A stretch of 64,000 nucleotides of DNA from Bryopsis sp. KO-2023 (taxonomy: Eukaryota; Chlorophyta; Ulvophyceae; Bryopsidales; Bryopsidaceae), in contig BSYQ01000004.1 of NCBI GenBank assembly GCA_030272585.1, positions 5,394,001 through 5,458,000 on the forward strand. The letters run 5' to 3'. Under the pieces are notes generated by a model, which was not told the origin of the DNA, did no database searches, and saw nothing but the letters and a program-made list of their open reading frames with translations. Shown one piece after another: positions 37,069-49,228 of the stretch. The translations under genes were made by a program, and so were the position numbers. How positions within the stretch are numbered: the stretch's first letter is position 1; the number at the start of each line of letters is the position of its first letter.

Positions 37069-40000
37069 TTAAGTCTCCGCTTGGACGGTGATGTGCCTTT
37101 TGGCCACTCTTTTTTTCTCACACCTGGCCACGATGTCAGACGCATTCATGTGTGAGATGGATTGGGTGGTGATCATCGGGTTTGCACCGGAAGATGTGGG
37201 AAAAGCCGAAGCATCACAGACAAACAGATTTTCGACTTCCCACGTTTCGCCATTACCATCCGCTACGGACGTTTTCGGGCAGGCCCCCATTCTGCAAGAC
37301 CCCATCTGCGCAAAAACACAAAAAACAGAAAAAGAAAATATCACCAACTTGGTTCTACCGAGCATGATTACCACTGTCCTACCCCTCTCTTTCTCTTTTC
37401 TTTTTTGTCTCAGCCATTTTGTAAACTACAATGACAAAAATCGCTGATGGTGGGAAAAACGCTGCAGGGCCGTTTTTTGATGATCGGTCCAGCATTTTTT
37501 TTTTCTTCTTGTTTATGGCTGTGACATCAGCTTGAAAAGTCTGGAGGGGGATGCACTTTTCTTTTCTTTTTTTTCTTCTTTTTCTTTTTCTTATTCTTAT
37601 CTTATCTTATCTTATCTTTTCCCAACAATATATCGTGTGTCGAACCAATGCTGCAATTTTTTGCAGAAACTGAGAATGAGGTTTCATGCCGCCAGATCAT
37701 CAGGTTCTCCGTCCGCTGGATTAAAAACAGGAAACCCCTCCCAACAGGTTTCCACACAATGGCTTTCTTTTCTATATGGTGATTTTCTCATTTTTTTTTC
37801 TTAATTTTGCATTCAGCTAGCTTCCACCCCAACCCACCTGGTGTGCTGAAAACACCGGGGTTCGGAATTTCTGTATGCCAGTCTTGCGAATCCTCTGCAG
37901 GAAAGTTTCAAATTCCTGGTCATCGATAGGCTGTGGCTCAATCACCCCCCCAATGAAATCCCTGGCGCTTGCATTGGTGGTCTGCAGCCGCATGGCACCG
38001 GCTGCTCTAAGACCTCGCAGCCCCGCCTCCACTCCCTATGCGAATAAAAATTAATTAATTGTCTCCACCAGCAAACGAGACAATTCGGCCTCCATGCGTT
38101 TCTGCTTGCCTTGTGATTTGAACTCGTAAAAATCATACACATATGTATATATGGGCAAAATCACCTCGTTGTGGACGGCCTTTGTTGGGCAAGTTTGCCT
38201 CATGTAAATTAAACATATGTATATACATATATATACAAAAAGTGACAAGCAGCCATTTCAGTATCGAAATCAAGACACACATACACACAATGCGCTTTGA
38301 ATTTGGTTCAAATCCCCCCCCCCCCCCCCCCCCCCCCCCCACTTTTCTCCTTCCTCCACACAAATTTGACCTTACTTTCACTATCGTATCTCTGTCCCTC
38401 TTGGATGGCCAGTAATGAACGACAGGGTTTCCATCAGAATCGATACTGACTTCCCCAGAGTCCTCATCTCGGCAAAGCACCACAGCCACCACAGCATTTT
38501 TGTACAAGGAAACCATCTTCTTGAATTCCTCCGCAGAATACCAGGGCAGCACCGACATGGTGATACCTGGATGGGCCTGGCAGGATGCACACAACAGGGG
38601 CAAACCTCACTTCTTCTGGTCAATGAGTTTTCTTTCGTCTTGTTCTGGTAACTGAGAGGGTGCTGAGCAGAAACGTAGGAAATGGATGAAGGAGCAGCTC
38701 ACCACAGCCAGCGACACGAGAGGTCCATAGTTCGAATCCTTGCTGTCCCAATTCGCAAACTCTTTGCTGTAGGCACTCATCATGGCTCCCTCCCACAATC
38801 GAATCGAACCCTCCTCCGAGGTTTCTGGGAAGCATCCCAATACACCCACAGCAGGATGGAGCCTGCATGCCACACATAAAATTCAGCACTCTATTTTGTT
38901 TTTCCAAAGGAAAAAGAAAAAAAAAGGTTGCCCCTGTGTGGAGGTACGTAAAGAATCAAACATCTGACAATTTACCTCAGATTTTTCCCGACATTTTGAT
39001 TGCATGTGATTCCACTCCTCAGGAGCAAAGCGGGACTGTTCAGGGAACCACATGCTGTTATGGTGATGTCCGATCGAATCGACAGAGCTACAGTATTTCC
39101 CTCCGCTAGTTCCACGTTGCATTTCACGCCTTTGGCTCGTTTAGACCGCGTCCCTGAGAGCTCCTAGTTTTTCAAAAAAGAGAAAAAAAGAAGGAATAGT
39201 GCTGAGCTCCTGCGATATTGTGTGTAAGCTACTTACATAATATAGTATATAATATATGAGCCTGTAACACATTTCCATGAATGGGCTGCACTCGGCCTTT
39301 TGACCTTGTGTAAAGCAATTTCAATTTGAATTTCAGAAAAAAAAATAAACAACACATAATCTATGTATATTATAAGATATCTACTTGCTAGAGATGAATT
39401 TTCTTTCTTTTTTTCCCAACTTTGTTTTCACTTCTTTTACACAAGGATCTAAAACGAAACGACAGAAAAAATAGAGAAGGGGGGGGGGGGGGGGAAACCC
39501 TTACCATGGCTTCAGTAATGATCGTTTCAACTCGACAACCGGTCAAAATTTTCGCTCCATTTTCCACAGCATCCAGCAAATAGGTATTAACCCCGTCTTG
39601 CTTGTCCCCAGAGGCACACCCGAAGCAGCAAAAGCTGGAGCAATCTTTTGATTTACAGTTTCTGGGCATGTTTTCCACGTGGCAGCCCAAGCTCTCGAAA
39701 CCCTTTTTGAAGGCTTTTCCATGCGCGTTCTGGTTGAAGTCCTGATGAACACCCAATCGCTGGCACACCGCATCCATCGAGGCTTCGTATTTCGACGTGG
39801 AAAAGTCAGACAGGGAGTGAGGGGCCTCGGACCATTCCTGCAATGGGTGGGAAAAAAACAAACAACAACAATATAATAATATTTCTTTTTTTCAATGATA
39901 TTTTACTTTTATTTTAAGAGAAGATGTTTTTTCATATTTCGGAGAAATTTTTCCTCCGGGTTTGCCAGTCAACCCCCAAAGGATTCCATTTTTATCTCGT

Positions 40001-42659
40001 TTGGTTTTGCTTCTACTGACAAAAAAATGCCTTTTCTTTTAATTCTGTTTTTTCCATGGATCATTCCGCTTACTTTTCGATTATCCACCTTACCTTTCGG
40101 ACATGGAATGGGGTTCTCAGGGAAGCACACCAGTTGATTCTGGTCCCACCCCCCAGGGAAGCCCCGGCCATAATGCTGACCCCCCCATCGTCGGTGGAAA
40201 AAAACCCTTCACTCTCGTACGCAGTCTGAAAAGCTTCCTGCTCCACCCAGCTCATATCCCCCATTTTCAAAAAAGACCCCTTCTCCACGACCAACACTCG
40301 CATCCCTACAAAACGATTAGCAAGCAATCAAACCCCCAGCGCCTCAGGATTTCACCAATTCTACTCTGATCAAAACATACAGTCAGCCTCAAACTCCAGA
40401 GGAAGCTTCTGAGCGTAACACAACAAAAAAGAAAAAGAACAAGGCGGACCAAACTGTATGCAAACAGTGTGGATTTTTGATCTGAAAAAAACTTTGATTT
40501 TAATTTTTTTTTTTATGAAGCCCTCTGGATGCACTGAAGCAAAACAAACAAGGGTCTGGGAATGAATGCATGACTGACCGGATTGCGAGAGGATGGCAGC
40601 AGCTGTGCCCCCCCCAGCCCCACTCCCCACCACCACAGCATCACAATCCACAGTCAAGCTGCCGTCCAGGCCTTCAGAAACTTTCAACCCATTCGCTGCC
40701 AGGACAGTCTGACAGAAACACAACAACAAAAAAGAGCCCTCTTTTTATTCACAGTTCTCCCGTGGCATCAAAAATGAATATAGCACAAACCTGATGCGGG
40801 AATCTGATAAAGAAAAAGCTTGAGGCATGGTCTTTTAGCAGAAAATTAGCTTTTGATAGAGCCGGGTATGTAACATATATATGTATATATTTTTTTATTT
40901 TTTTTGAAATTGAAATTGAACTTATTTTATACAAGGCCAAAAGGATGGGTGCAGCCCGTTCACGGAAATGTGTTATAGACTGACTCAGAAGCAAACCACC
41001 GGTTCATCCCAATGACCATATCTAGCTCTCTACCCCATAATACATCTAAATATACATATCTATTTTTTTTTTTCCCTTTCTTTCCTTGAACCTCAACCCC
41101 CCCCTCAAAACCTGCCCCCACCTTGACATCAGCTGGGGACGTGCTGGTCGCCATTGAAGCCAAATCGACCAAACCCCCCTGGATTATTTTTTCTCTTCTC
41201 AAGGCATCTGGGGGTGGCGATTTCGGCTTGACGGTCGACGGGTGTGGGTATTTCAACCCAGGCCACAATCGATTCAATCCATCGGATGTCAGGCCTGACA
41301 TAAGAACACCAGCCACCACCGCCTTGAGACCTCTGAAAACCTGTCCATGCGAAATGAAACAAACCCTTCAAGAAGATTGAGAGGGTGGCACCTTGCGAAC
41401 AGATTTGGAATGGATAATCGAACATATATATAGGTGTCTCAATATCCCCCCCAAAAAAGGAACCGTGTGGAAAGCCCCATGCGACGCATTGTCTTTCCAG
41501 ATTTGATCCAAACATGGCCAGGGTTTGAATCCTGTTCTCTTTGACTTGCAAAAAAAACGAAAACGCACTGTGGAAAGGAGTAATTTAGTTGGGCAGTTGC
41601 TGGCAATTTGTCCATTTATGATTTTATGTTGTGGTACTTGAAGGGACTTTGATTCGGAACAGGGGCCGTACTTTTTACATGTACGAATGTGAATTCAACA
41701 GCACCAAGTTCGAGGCATGAAATGTCAGACATAAAGAATGAAACGGTTGAAGCCATCAATTACTCACTGCTGTGAACAAGGAGATTCTCGAATTGGCCCA
41801 GGCACCCAAGACGTTTTGCCTTTCCTCGATGGCCATTTCAGCAAAGGTCAATACGAAAGGCGGTCGAAAAGTCAGACATGGCCACCCACACAAAATGAAT
41901 GTTCCCCAGCGATATCCCAAAGCCTTCAAAACTCTGAGAAGGAAATCGGTTCAAAAAACAGATCAGCAGTGCGCCAAATCATATGGGGTTTTTAATTGAA
42001 AAAAAAATGAGGGGAATGGAGCGAATGAACTGATGAATTGGCTTGTCTCACCCAATGAGCAGGCTGCCTATCTTTGATGGTAGCTTGGACTCCATTACCT
42101 CAAGCATCTGTTTCAGAAAAGGCACACAAGTCGAAAAACAGTCAAGCTACCAGTCTGTCATGTCTTGGCATTCAATTTTTTTTGAGGAATCCTTTCCTTA
42201 GATCCTTTTCTCTTTAACATTGGTTTATTTTGACCTTGGATGCCTGGGTTCCCAAAATTTGTCAGACCGACGAGGGTGCATCGATTGATTTTATTTTAAG
42301 TGCATGGTTACGTAATCACCAGTCGACAGGCCCGACAGCGACCACATCGACCAGGAAACCAAAATTCTGCATGACATTGGTGTCGAAACGATCCCGACAA
42401 GGATTTCGCCGACGTCAAAATTTAGAGTGCGTTCGAAAGAAACCCCAACGAAACAAAAGCACGACATTCCGTGGGTGACCTTCATGAGGAGTTCGGGAGA
42501 GTAGTCGCCTTGGGTCTCGTAAAACACTGCGACATCCTCGTCGCCAGCGAGCCTGGCTTCCGCCGCCAGCGTCGGCAATTTCGGAAAGAGGGCATTAGCG
42601 AACGCGATCAAGGTCGGCAGCAGACGTAAATTTTCGGAATTCTCGTTTGTCCTTTTCAT
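37069..42659 (-). CDS. FAO: Long-chain alcohol oxidase (GMC oxidoreductase, FAO type)
   Basis: FAD-dependent oxidase of long-chain fatty alcohols (omega-oxidation, wax turnover), usually membrane-bound. Twelve exons in transcript order: 42659-42480, 42107-42052, 41933-41768, 41340-41122, 40708-40579, 40305-40094, 39837-39505, 39163-38976, 38862-38703, 38576-38376, 38035-37838 and 37305-37069, giving about 759 residues, the usual FAO length. Every junction keeps frame; 8 of 11 introns are phase 0. The FAD-binding Rossmann motif is CDAVVVGSGAGGGTAA, continued by MRVLVVEKG across a phase-1 junction. GASLGGGTRINWCASLRTP, ITACGSLNSPALLLRSG, the catalytic His region HQMGSCRMG and the catalytic Asn region GANPMITTQS follow, as in plant FAO. 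The N-terminal third (IGSLLIG, WGTFILCGWPCL, AVVAGVLMSGL) holds likely membrane segments. Introns carry two SINE-like copies, a shared 59-bp repeat and a 27-base C-run. It is divergent from PSAE. Confidence 0.93.
38158..38216 (+). repeat. Short dispersed repeat, copy 2 (FAO intron 10)
   Basis: A 59-bp near-identical partner of 4458-4515, in the opposite orientation relative to its host gene (antisense here, sense in FPS). It is flanked by atatgtatat microsatellite on both sides. Confidence 0.7.
38314..38340 (+). repeat. 27-base C homopolymer in FAO intron 10
   Basis: An uninterrupted C-run just downstream, in transcript sense, of the exon 10 donor. It is a G-run on the transcribed mRNA strand and so may form an RNA G-quadruplex. 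Its true length may be affected by sequencing error. Confidence 0.6.
39258..39335 (+). repeat. SINE-like repeat, copy 2 (FAO intron 7)
   Basis: A 5'-truncated copy from ctgtaacacatttccatgaa through gggctgcactcggccttttg to the caatttcaatttgaatttc tail. TA-rich sequence lies on both sides. Confidence 0.7.
40912..41046 (-). repeat. SINE-like repeat, copy 3 (FAO intron 4)
   Basis: One of the two longest copies. On the minus strand it reads from a ggggtagagagctagatatgg head through ctgagtcagtctataacaca and gaacgggctgcaccc to ttggccttgtataaaataag and an A-rich tail. Confidence 0.75.
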
Positions 42660-43107
42660 GGTTGCTCCTTTCCGTTTTTGGTTGGATGTTTCGATCTGGT
42701 TTTCTGGTCGGTGTGTGTACGGCTTAGGGTACCCTTGTATTCGAAGCTGACACCGACGTTGAGCCGATCGCGTCATGCCAACCGAAAGCCGGATAGGGCT
42801 TTTACCCTCCACCTGGTCCCCTATGCCTGCCTTTCATCGGGGGTAGGGCTGGCGGGCGCTCCTTATACTTTTCTCGTCTTTACGTGTGTTGTTTTTCCTT
42901 TCTGACGTCTTTGGGTTCGTTTCTTGTCGCAGTTGTCGATCAGCCGCCATGTCGTACTGGTGATCAAGATCTCCTCTCTACCCTGGTTTTCCCTAAACAC
43001 ATCCCCTCGGCCCTTTCGCCAACGCAGCGGTTCGCGCAACATTGTCCATCTTTACGCCTAGTGCCCCCGGGTTTCTTTCGACGATCCAAAACACGCACGC
43101 CCTCAAT
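42660..43107. promoter_or_regulatory. Divergent promoter region, FAO / PSAE
   Basis: 448 bp between the two start codons. It must hold the promoter of a strongly expressed photosystem gene. No TATA box or light-responsive element could be assigned with confidence by eye. An in-frame ATG at 43042 is an alternative PSAE start. Confidence 0.4.
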
Positions 43108-43398
43108 ATGCAGTTCGCCGCTACCCGTGTTGTCAAGCCTATGCGAATGGTGTCCGTTCGCTGCGAGAAACCCGCGGCGTCCGAGGCCGCTCCCAAACCC
43201 GCTCCCATCGGACCCAAGAGGGGTTCCAGGGTCAAGATCTTGAGGCCAGAGAGCTACTGGTACAACAAGACCGGAAAGGTCGTGTCCTGCGATCAGACGG
43301 GCATCAAGTACCCCGTCACCGTGCGTTTCGACGACGTGAATTATGCTGGAGTGTCCACCAACAATTTCGGTCTCGCCGAAGTGGAGGGCGCTAAATGA
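43108..43398 (+). CDS. PSAE: Photosystem I reaction centre subunit IV (PsaE)
   Basis: Nuclear-encoded stromal subunit of photosystem I, which supports ferredoxin docking and cyclic electron flow. It is one exon of 96 residues, almost the same as Chlamydomonas PsaE. The first 30 or so residues ([20 protein letters not shown], then Ala/Pro/Lys) are a short plastid transit peptide and linker. The mature SH3-like barrel starts at [20 protein letters not shown] and contains [20 protein letters not shown]. Codons are C/G-ending more than in neighbouring genes, as expected for high expression. The start at 43108 is chosen by family length; the upstream in-frame ATG at 43042 would add 22 residues. 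The simple transit peptide with no signal peptide argues for a primary plastid. Confidence 0.97.
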   Translation: MQFAATRVVKPMRMVSVRCEKPAASEAAPKPAPIGPKRGSRVKILRPESYWYNKTGKVVSCDQTGIKYPVTVRFDDVNYAGVSTNNFGLAEVEGAK

Positions 43399-44638
43399 AT
43401 GCCCAAAACGGGATAAACAGCGCGAGACTTTGGGTGGTTGCCTTTTTTTTTGGTCGGACAAGAGTTCTTAAGCTGGGGGCGAAAAAGGAGCAAGAAGAGG
43501 AAAAAAGAAAAGACCCCACTGGAATGGATGCTTTTTCTTGAGCGCGGTGTGGCGAATGCCTCCAGCGAAACCTGAGAAACAGAAGTTTTAGGGGGGAAAA
43601 GTCTTTTTTTTGTTCCTTTTTTTTGGAAGGGGTAAAAAGAGAAGAAAAAGGTCAGCATTTGAAGAAGAGGTACCAGCCTGGTTTCCTGGTGGAATTGTTG
43701 TCTGGAATTCTAGAATTGGGGTTGGGGTCTATGGACATGCTTGACAGTTTTGATTGTGTAAGAAAATTTCGAGGCGTTTTCGAAAAATCACCACTGGATG
43801 AATCACTTTCGGGGAAAAAGCGCTACGGATTTCCATTTATGAACATACTGACTGTGGTGCAATGTGGAAGTCAGCCTGTATCCGACTAGAGCTAGACTGC
43901 ATTTCCAGTTTTTCTGTTCAGCAATGCAGAGACGATTGCTAGGTGGTATGATATTGTGTGGGGGGGGTTGGCAGCTTGGCATGGGGCCATGTCTGTCGAC
44001 TTGGCGCTGCCAAGCGACTGTGTTTAGGTGAAGCAATTCAGTGTGCAGAGATACACGTCATACAAATATATATACAATATCCCTGAATTTTTGCTCTAGG
44101 ACTCGTGTTCTTTGGCTTGATGATTTAGCAATCCACTGTTGCGGTTGTCTTGCTCACCAGCTGCGGGGAGGTCCATGCCAGCACCCCAAATCTGGTTCGT
44201 TTGAGTTTGAATCAGCAATAAATAAAGTTCTTCATTTTTGTCCTGAACCAATTTGTTACTCCAGAGAGTACCAGGTAAAAAGGACAAGCAAATGCTCTGC
44301 ACCTCTGGGCATGCTGTGAGTACATCTGGCTTAATTGGAACATACAGCTTTTCAAACAAAACCAAGTCCAACACTTCATGTGCAAAAAACCTGGGCACAA
44401 GAAAATCGAAGCACCCTCCAAGACTCCAGTACAAGACTCACAACCACCGTCACAAAATAGAGCAACACCACCGCCCACCCGAAAAAAAACAAACATGAAA
44501 ACCAGGGAGAAAAAGAGATCTATCCACAGCTTAATCATTCCCCCAACCCCTCTCACACATCCATCAGTCTTCGAGTCGACAAAAGAAACACTCATAATCT
44601 GCCCCCCACCCACCCACATCACACCAAAGCAAACCACG
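43399..44638. other. Intergenic region between PSAE and the ABA4-like gene
   Basis: No gene recognised. The sequence upstream of 44639 stays open in frame for 87 codons but looks like Pro/Lys-rich noncoding sequence. Confidence 0.45.
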
Positions 44639-47541
44639 ATGTCTGGCAGAAACGTCGCGATGCAGACGTTCTGTCTGTGTGCCGCCTCGCGCAGAGCGTC
44701 ACCGATCGAAAGATGCCGGCACAATGATGCCCTGCGTCAATCACGGGGCCCCGGGCTCGTTTCCCCTGGGCTCGTCAGACTGCCAGTGCCGTCCAAACGC
44801 CAACCCCAAAGAACCGCCGAAGAAAATAGATCCGTGGTCGTCGGCGCCGCGGCTGCGGCGGCAGCACCCGTCGCTGCGGCTGCCGCCGCGCCAGGGTGTG
44901 AACTCTTGATAGGTTTTGCGACGGCTTACGCGCTGCCCTTTTTTGGCTTGGTACGTTGTTCGAAACCTCCGTTTGCTTTTTTTTTGTCCCCCCCTGCAAA
45001 GAAAGTCGAAGAAAAAATATCCATGAAATCCACCACCATGGGTGATGTTACGATCGAGCAAATCGTGTCGCCGGACATCGATCCACAGGTCGTTTTTGAA
45101 GCCTGGTGTCGAATTCACCCATCACTTTTCAACCAAAATCCATTTGTCTTGACTGCACATCTGAAATCGATTGAAACTGTGGAGTTGTGAGGTTTTCTCC
45201 TTCACAAATGTCCCCAATAGATATAGATATTATTCATTTTTTGAAATTGAAATCATGGTAACATTCCACCAAAAGGACGAATGCAGCCCATTCACTGGGG
45301 AAATGTGTTATAGGATGACTCAGGAAGAAACCATCGTATCATATCGTATCACAATGTCCATATCTAGCTCCCTACCCCAAACGTAATATATATACATATA
45401 GATGATGTATCGTTTTTCGGCTCGCCATGATTACTGGATCCCTTTTATACTTAACATTCTGTGTGCATTTTTCTCTTCATACAGATGCTCTTTGCCCCCC
45501 AGTGGGAAAAGACTCAACAGCTTCTGGGATCGATGGCTTTATTCATTCCGTTGGCTGTGGTGTACATCTACTTGCTGACGATGTCTTGGCAGCCAGACAC
45601 TCTCCAGTTAATGATGCCTGGAAATGTCCAAGAAGGGATGACTGGTGGGGAACACACACACCCCCTCGAAACAAAAGGAAGAAAATTAAAACCCTGAATA
45701 TCTGGACAAAGAAAACAAAGTATCGATCCTTGACGTCGATGGGTTTTTTTTCTTCTGTTTTTTTCTGCTCTTGAGGGTTTTTTTTAATTTCATATCTGAT
45801 TTTTTTTTTTCTACGTTAAGGTTGAAAGGTCAATGCAATCCGTTCATCGTGCGGAAAAAATATGCACAGCATATGACTAAAGGTGGCCTATCGGTTTTTG
45901 TGGTGGTGGTGGTGGTGTGTAGGGTTCAAGCCGCAATTTTTCCCCAAGCTGGAGTCGATTTCTGCATTGTTTGGGAGACTGACCACGGCAGCCAGTGTGT
46001 GGATCCACATTTTGATCATCAATCTTTTCGTCGCAAGATTGTGCTATTTTAAAGGTGGGAAAATTAATTATTACTGCAATTCTCGGACAATTTTTTTTTT
46101 GCTTTTTTCCTGGCACTGAAAACTTGAGAAACGCCGAGTTGGGAGACATAGTTTACGCGGATGAGTTCTTATTGACACAAAACCTCCAACAGGAAGTGCA
46201 ATTTTTCATTACATGTGGTGGGAAAACAAATGAAAAAAGTTTGAAACTGGGTTGCTTGTTTAGAGAAGCTAATACCCCGTCAGTCTTCCCCCTACGAATT
46301 AAAAAAAAAAAACGAACAGCCTAGTTAAAACTCTGGAGAATGAGTAATGCATCCACCCAGAATTTGCATATGATGCATTCCTCAATGGAGGTCGTATTGA
46401 TTGGAAATCGATTGTTTGTTTCCGCCAGGTTTGGCTTCGAAGATCCCCACTTTCCACACGATCCTTATCGCCACATTTTTCGGTCCTCTCGCTATTCTTA
46501 GCCAAGCAATCACTCAGGTCAGACTGTCTCCACAATGGCAATTTTTTTTTTTGGGGGGGGGAGCAGGGGATAAGAGATATTATGGGAACACACACACATG
46601 AGCATATATACGTGGGTTATTGGCTATGAGCACTTTTTTTCCCATCCGAATGCCGACATTTTGATGGCTGCTGTGAAAATTTGAGGTTCTTTTCGACAAG
46701 TATTTTTTTTGGTGGTGGTGGTGGTGTGTGTGTGTGTTTATTGCTTTCTGTTTTTTATTACCAGTCTGTTTGCGGGAAATCTGAAAGCAAAAGCTCCCCG
46801 GAGTCAGAGCCAGAGCCGACCTCGAGTAGCTCATCTGGCACCGCTGGGGAAAAAACCGACACTTCCAGCAAAATGCCAATCTCGATTCCGGATGTGGGCG
46901 TGGAGCTTCCGAATGGATCTGCCCCCAAAAAGCAAGCTTTCGATTTCCCAACTCCAGAAGTCGCCTCAACATCTGCTAAGAAAAGCGATACGAGCAGCAC
47001 GGAGCCCATCGTATCACCTGAAGCAGCGGAGGAACAGGAAGTTACCAGCAAACCTCCTCCTCCGCCCCCTCCTCCCAGCAAACCTCTTCCTAAATTGAAG
47101 ATTCTCGCTGATCAGGTGGGTGGAACGAAGCCCAAGGTGGAATCTGCCGGTGGTACGGGAAAAGCTACGAATGGCACCCTTCCTAAGGGAAAAGTCGACA
47201 GCACAGAAAAGAAACCTGAGGAGAGTTCTACCACCACTGAAACAAAGATTCCTGTCAAGGGAAAGAATGACAAAGCGAAAAACGAGAAGTTGGGCAAGAA
47301 GGTAGCGGCTGCCACTTCGGCTGATCAGACGATTGAGCAAGAGGCCATTGAAATGCCTAGGGAGGAGAAGTTCAAGAAAGGATCCAAGCATTTGTTCGGC
47401 AATTTGTTTGGAAGTCAGGGTGAGGACGAAGGGGTGGAGGTGGTCCAGCAGCAGGGGGGAAATGTGGTACTGAAGCATGATGGAGGGAATATAATTTTGG
47501 AGCCGTACGTAGATAAACGGGGGTCTGGGAGGGAAAGATAA
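44639..47541 (+). CDS. ABA4: ABA4-like (DUF4281) membrane protein with long hydrophilic tail
   Basis: ABA4 is a plastid membrane protein needed for neoxanthin formation, and so for abscisic acid and photoprotection. Five exons, 44639-44950, 45485-45644, 45923-46054, 46429-46517 and 46765-47541, give 489 residues with frame kept throughout. Exon 1 has a long basic, Ala-rich leader consistent with a transit peptide, then a first hydrophobic segment (LIGFATAYALPFFGLV). Exons 2-4 hold the rest of the ABA4 core: FAPQWEKTQQLLGS, VVYIYLLTMSWQPDTLQ, TTAASVWIHILIINLFVARL and FFGPLAILSQAITQ, about four membrane spans in all. Exon 5 adds 258 residues rich in Lys, Glu, Ser, Pro and Gly, with a run of eight prolines and HLFGNLFGSQGEDEGVEVV near the end. 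Arabidopsis ABA4 ends soon after the last span, so this tail is unusual. Introns 1 and 2 carry SINE-like sequence. Confidence 0.85.
45238..45386 (-). repeat. SINE-like repeat, copy 4 (ABA4-like intron 1)
   Basis: A long copy on the minus strand: ggggtagggagctagatatgg head, then cttcctgagtcatcctataa, gaatgggctgcattcgtcct and a caatttcaaaaaatg tail. A tatatacatatag microsatellite borders the head side. Confidence 0.7.
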
Positions 47542-49228
47542 AAAAAAAGAAAAGAAAAAAGAAGGAATGAGGAGGTTTGGGCAGGGAAAGAAAAAAGGGG
47601 TGTGGCGATTTAAAGAATGAAATTTTTGGATTTAAGGAAGAAGGATGATCTTTACGGAAACCCGAGGAAAAAAGAGGAAAAAAAAAATCGAGAAAAAGTT
47701 TGGATCAAAAAGAAAGGGGGTGGATGGGGGAGAGACTGGAATTGCCTGTTTTATTCAAGCGGTGGGGGATATAAGAATATTGATTTCTTTTTTTATATAT
47801 AATTTATGAGTAAGCGGGATGAAAAGAAAATAGCATTACTGAAAAAGGGGGGGAAAAAAGATTTGATGGTAAGAGATACTTTGGGAAGAAAATCTCCGAC
47901 ACGAAACGCCAACGGTTTCTTTTTTTCTGTTTTTTTTCTTTTTCTGTTTTCTTTTTTGGGAGGGGGGAAAGGGGGGTTTGGGAAAAAGGAGGGGAGTTTT
48001 GTTTTGTTTCGATACAATGGAAGAGTGGGGGGTCACTCGTTATGCCTCTCGATGATTGCATGAACTGTCATTATGTTTTTCTTCTTTTGCTTTTATTTTC
48101 TTTTCTTGTTTTTGAGGGAGGAGTAGAGGGGAACAAAAAAAAAATGGAAAAAAGCAACCGTTCTCATCGGTTCACTTTTTTTTTTTTTCAACATTTCTCT
48201 CTTTTTCTTTTTTTTTTTGAGAAATTAGCTTTCTTTTTTTTGCTTTGTTCATTTTGGAGTGGTTATGGGGTATGGAAGTAAACGAACGAGGCGGCGATAG
48301 ATGCTGTTCATCATGGTGGATGCCGCAAGGCTGACAGTGCATTTTGTAAGAAGAAGAAAAAATCAAGTTCATATGAATAGATAGAAAACAGACTGCGTTC
48401 CAACAGTGGGATTCTGTGCAAGTTATGGCCCCCCCACACACAATGTTTTTGGTCGGTCGAGGTGAAGCATCGTCACTTCACATCGTTTCGTTTCTTTTTC
48501 CATTGTTCAGTTTTTTTGGCGGCTGCTGGAAGGTCCCCGATGAACCCCTCTGCTCATTGCATCTCTGCGTCTGATCAGTTGGGATGGCTGACCTGATAGA
48601 CTGTTGCTTGCAGGAGGAAGAAGTGGAGTGAATGTTTGTGGGGCAAGCCATAAATTTGTTTTTCGACCGGAATATTTTGCTGGGTATCTTTTACCTTTCT
48701 CTTTCCATGTCCAGTTTCACTCATCGATTACGGAATATCATTCTTTGCAGAGTTTCCGGATTTAATGCACTCCATAAAAAATTGTCGGGCGATGGGCGAT
48801 ATGCCGAGGTTTACTTGTGGATTTTTTGATGGTGGTATGATCATGATGATGAGCAAGGGAGGTGGATGGAACTCTACCCTAAGAATGGGTCGAAAAACTC
48901 AGCGGAATTCCGGCTGCGAAAAGCAAGGTGGGGAAACAAAGAGTGATGCATTATAATCTGAGGATATGGAAATTCTCCCCTTCCCCTTATAAAAACAAAA
49001 GGCGACTTTTGAGTTTCCATATTGTACCAGCTGTGGATCCCGTTGAGTCAGTAGAATGATGCATGGGTTGCTCGACATTTTCAGCCAAAATTTGTGAATC
49101 CACGGTCAAACTGATGAAGTCTCATTGCTGATGGAGACACATTTTTTCCAAAAATTATTACATGATCCAAATTTTGGATGTCTAATGTTACATCCACCCC
49201 CTTTTGCCCCCCTCTCTCCTCCCCCACC
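47542..49228. other. Low-complexity intergenic region
   Basis: Homopolymer-rich A/G and T tracts. No coding or RNA signal was recognised. Confidence 0.45.

Noticed and set aside
38725-38750. tRNA B-box-like gttcgaatcc
   Set aside because: It lies inside FAO exon 9 and no cloverleaf could be folded around it. No tRNA or rRNA gene was found in the window.
40960-41319. 119-codon minus-strand open frame as a separate gene
   Set aside because: Its first part is FAO exon 4 (41340-41122); the rest is intron and SINE-like sequence.
45828-45885. Possible sixth, degenerate SINE-like copy in ABA4-like intron 2
   Set aside because: Only gcaatccgttcat and a few later bases match the minus-strand consensus; too weak to list as a feature.
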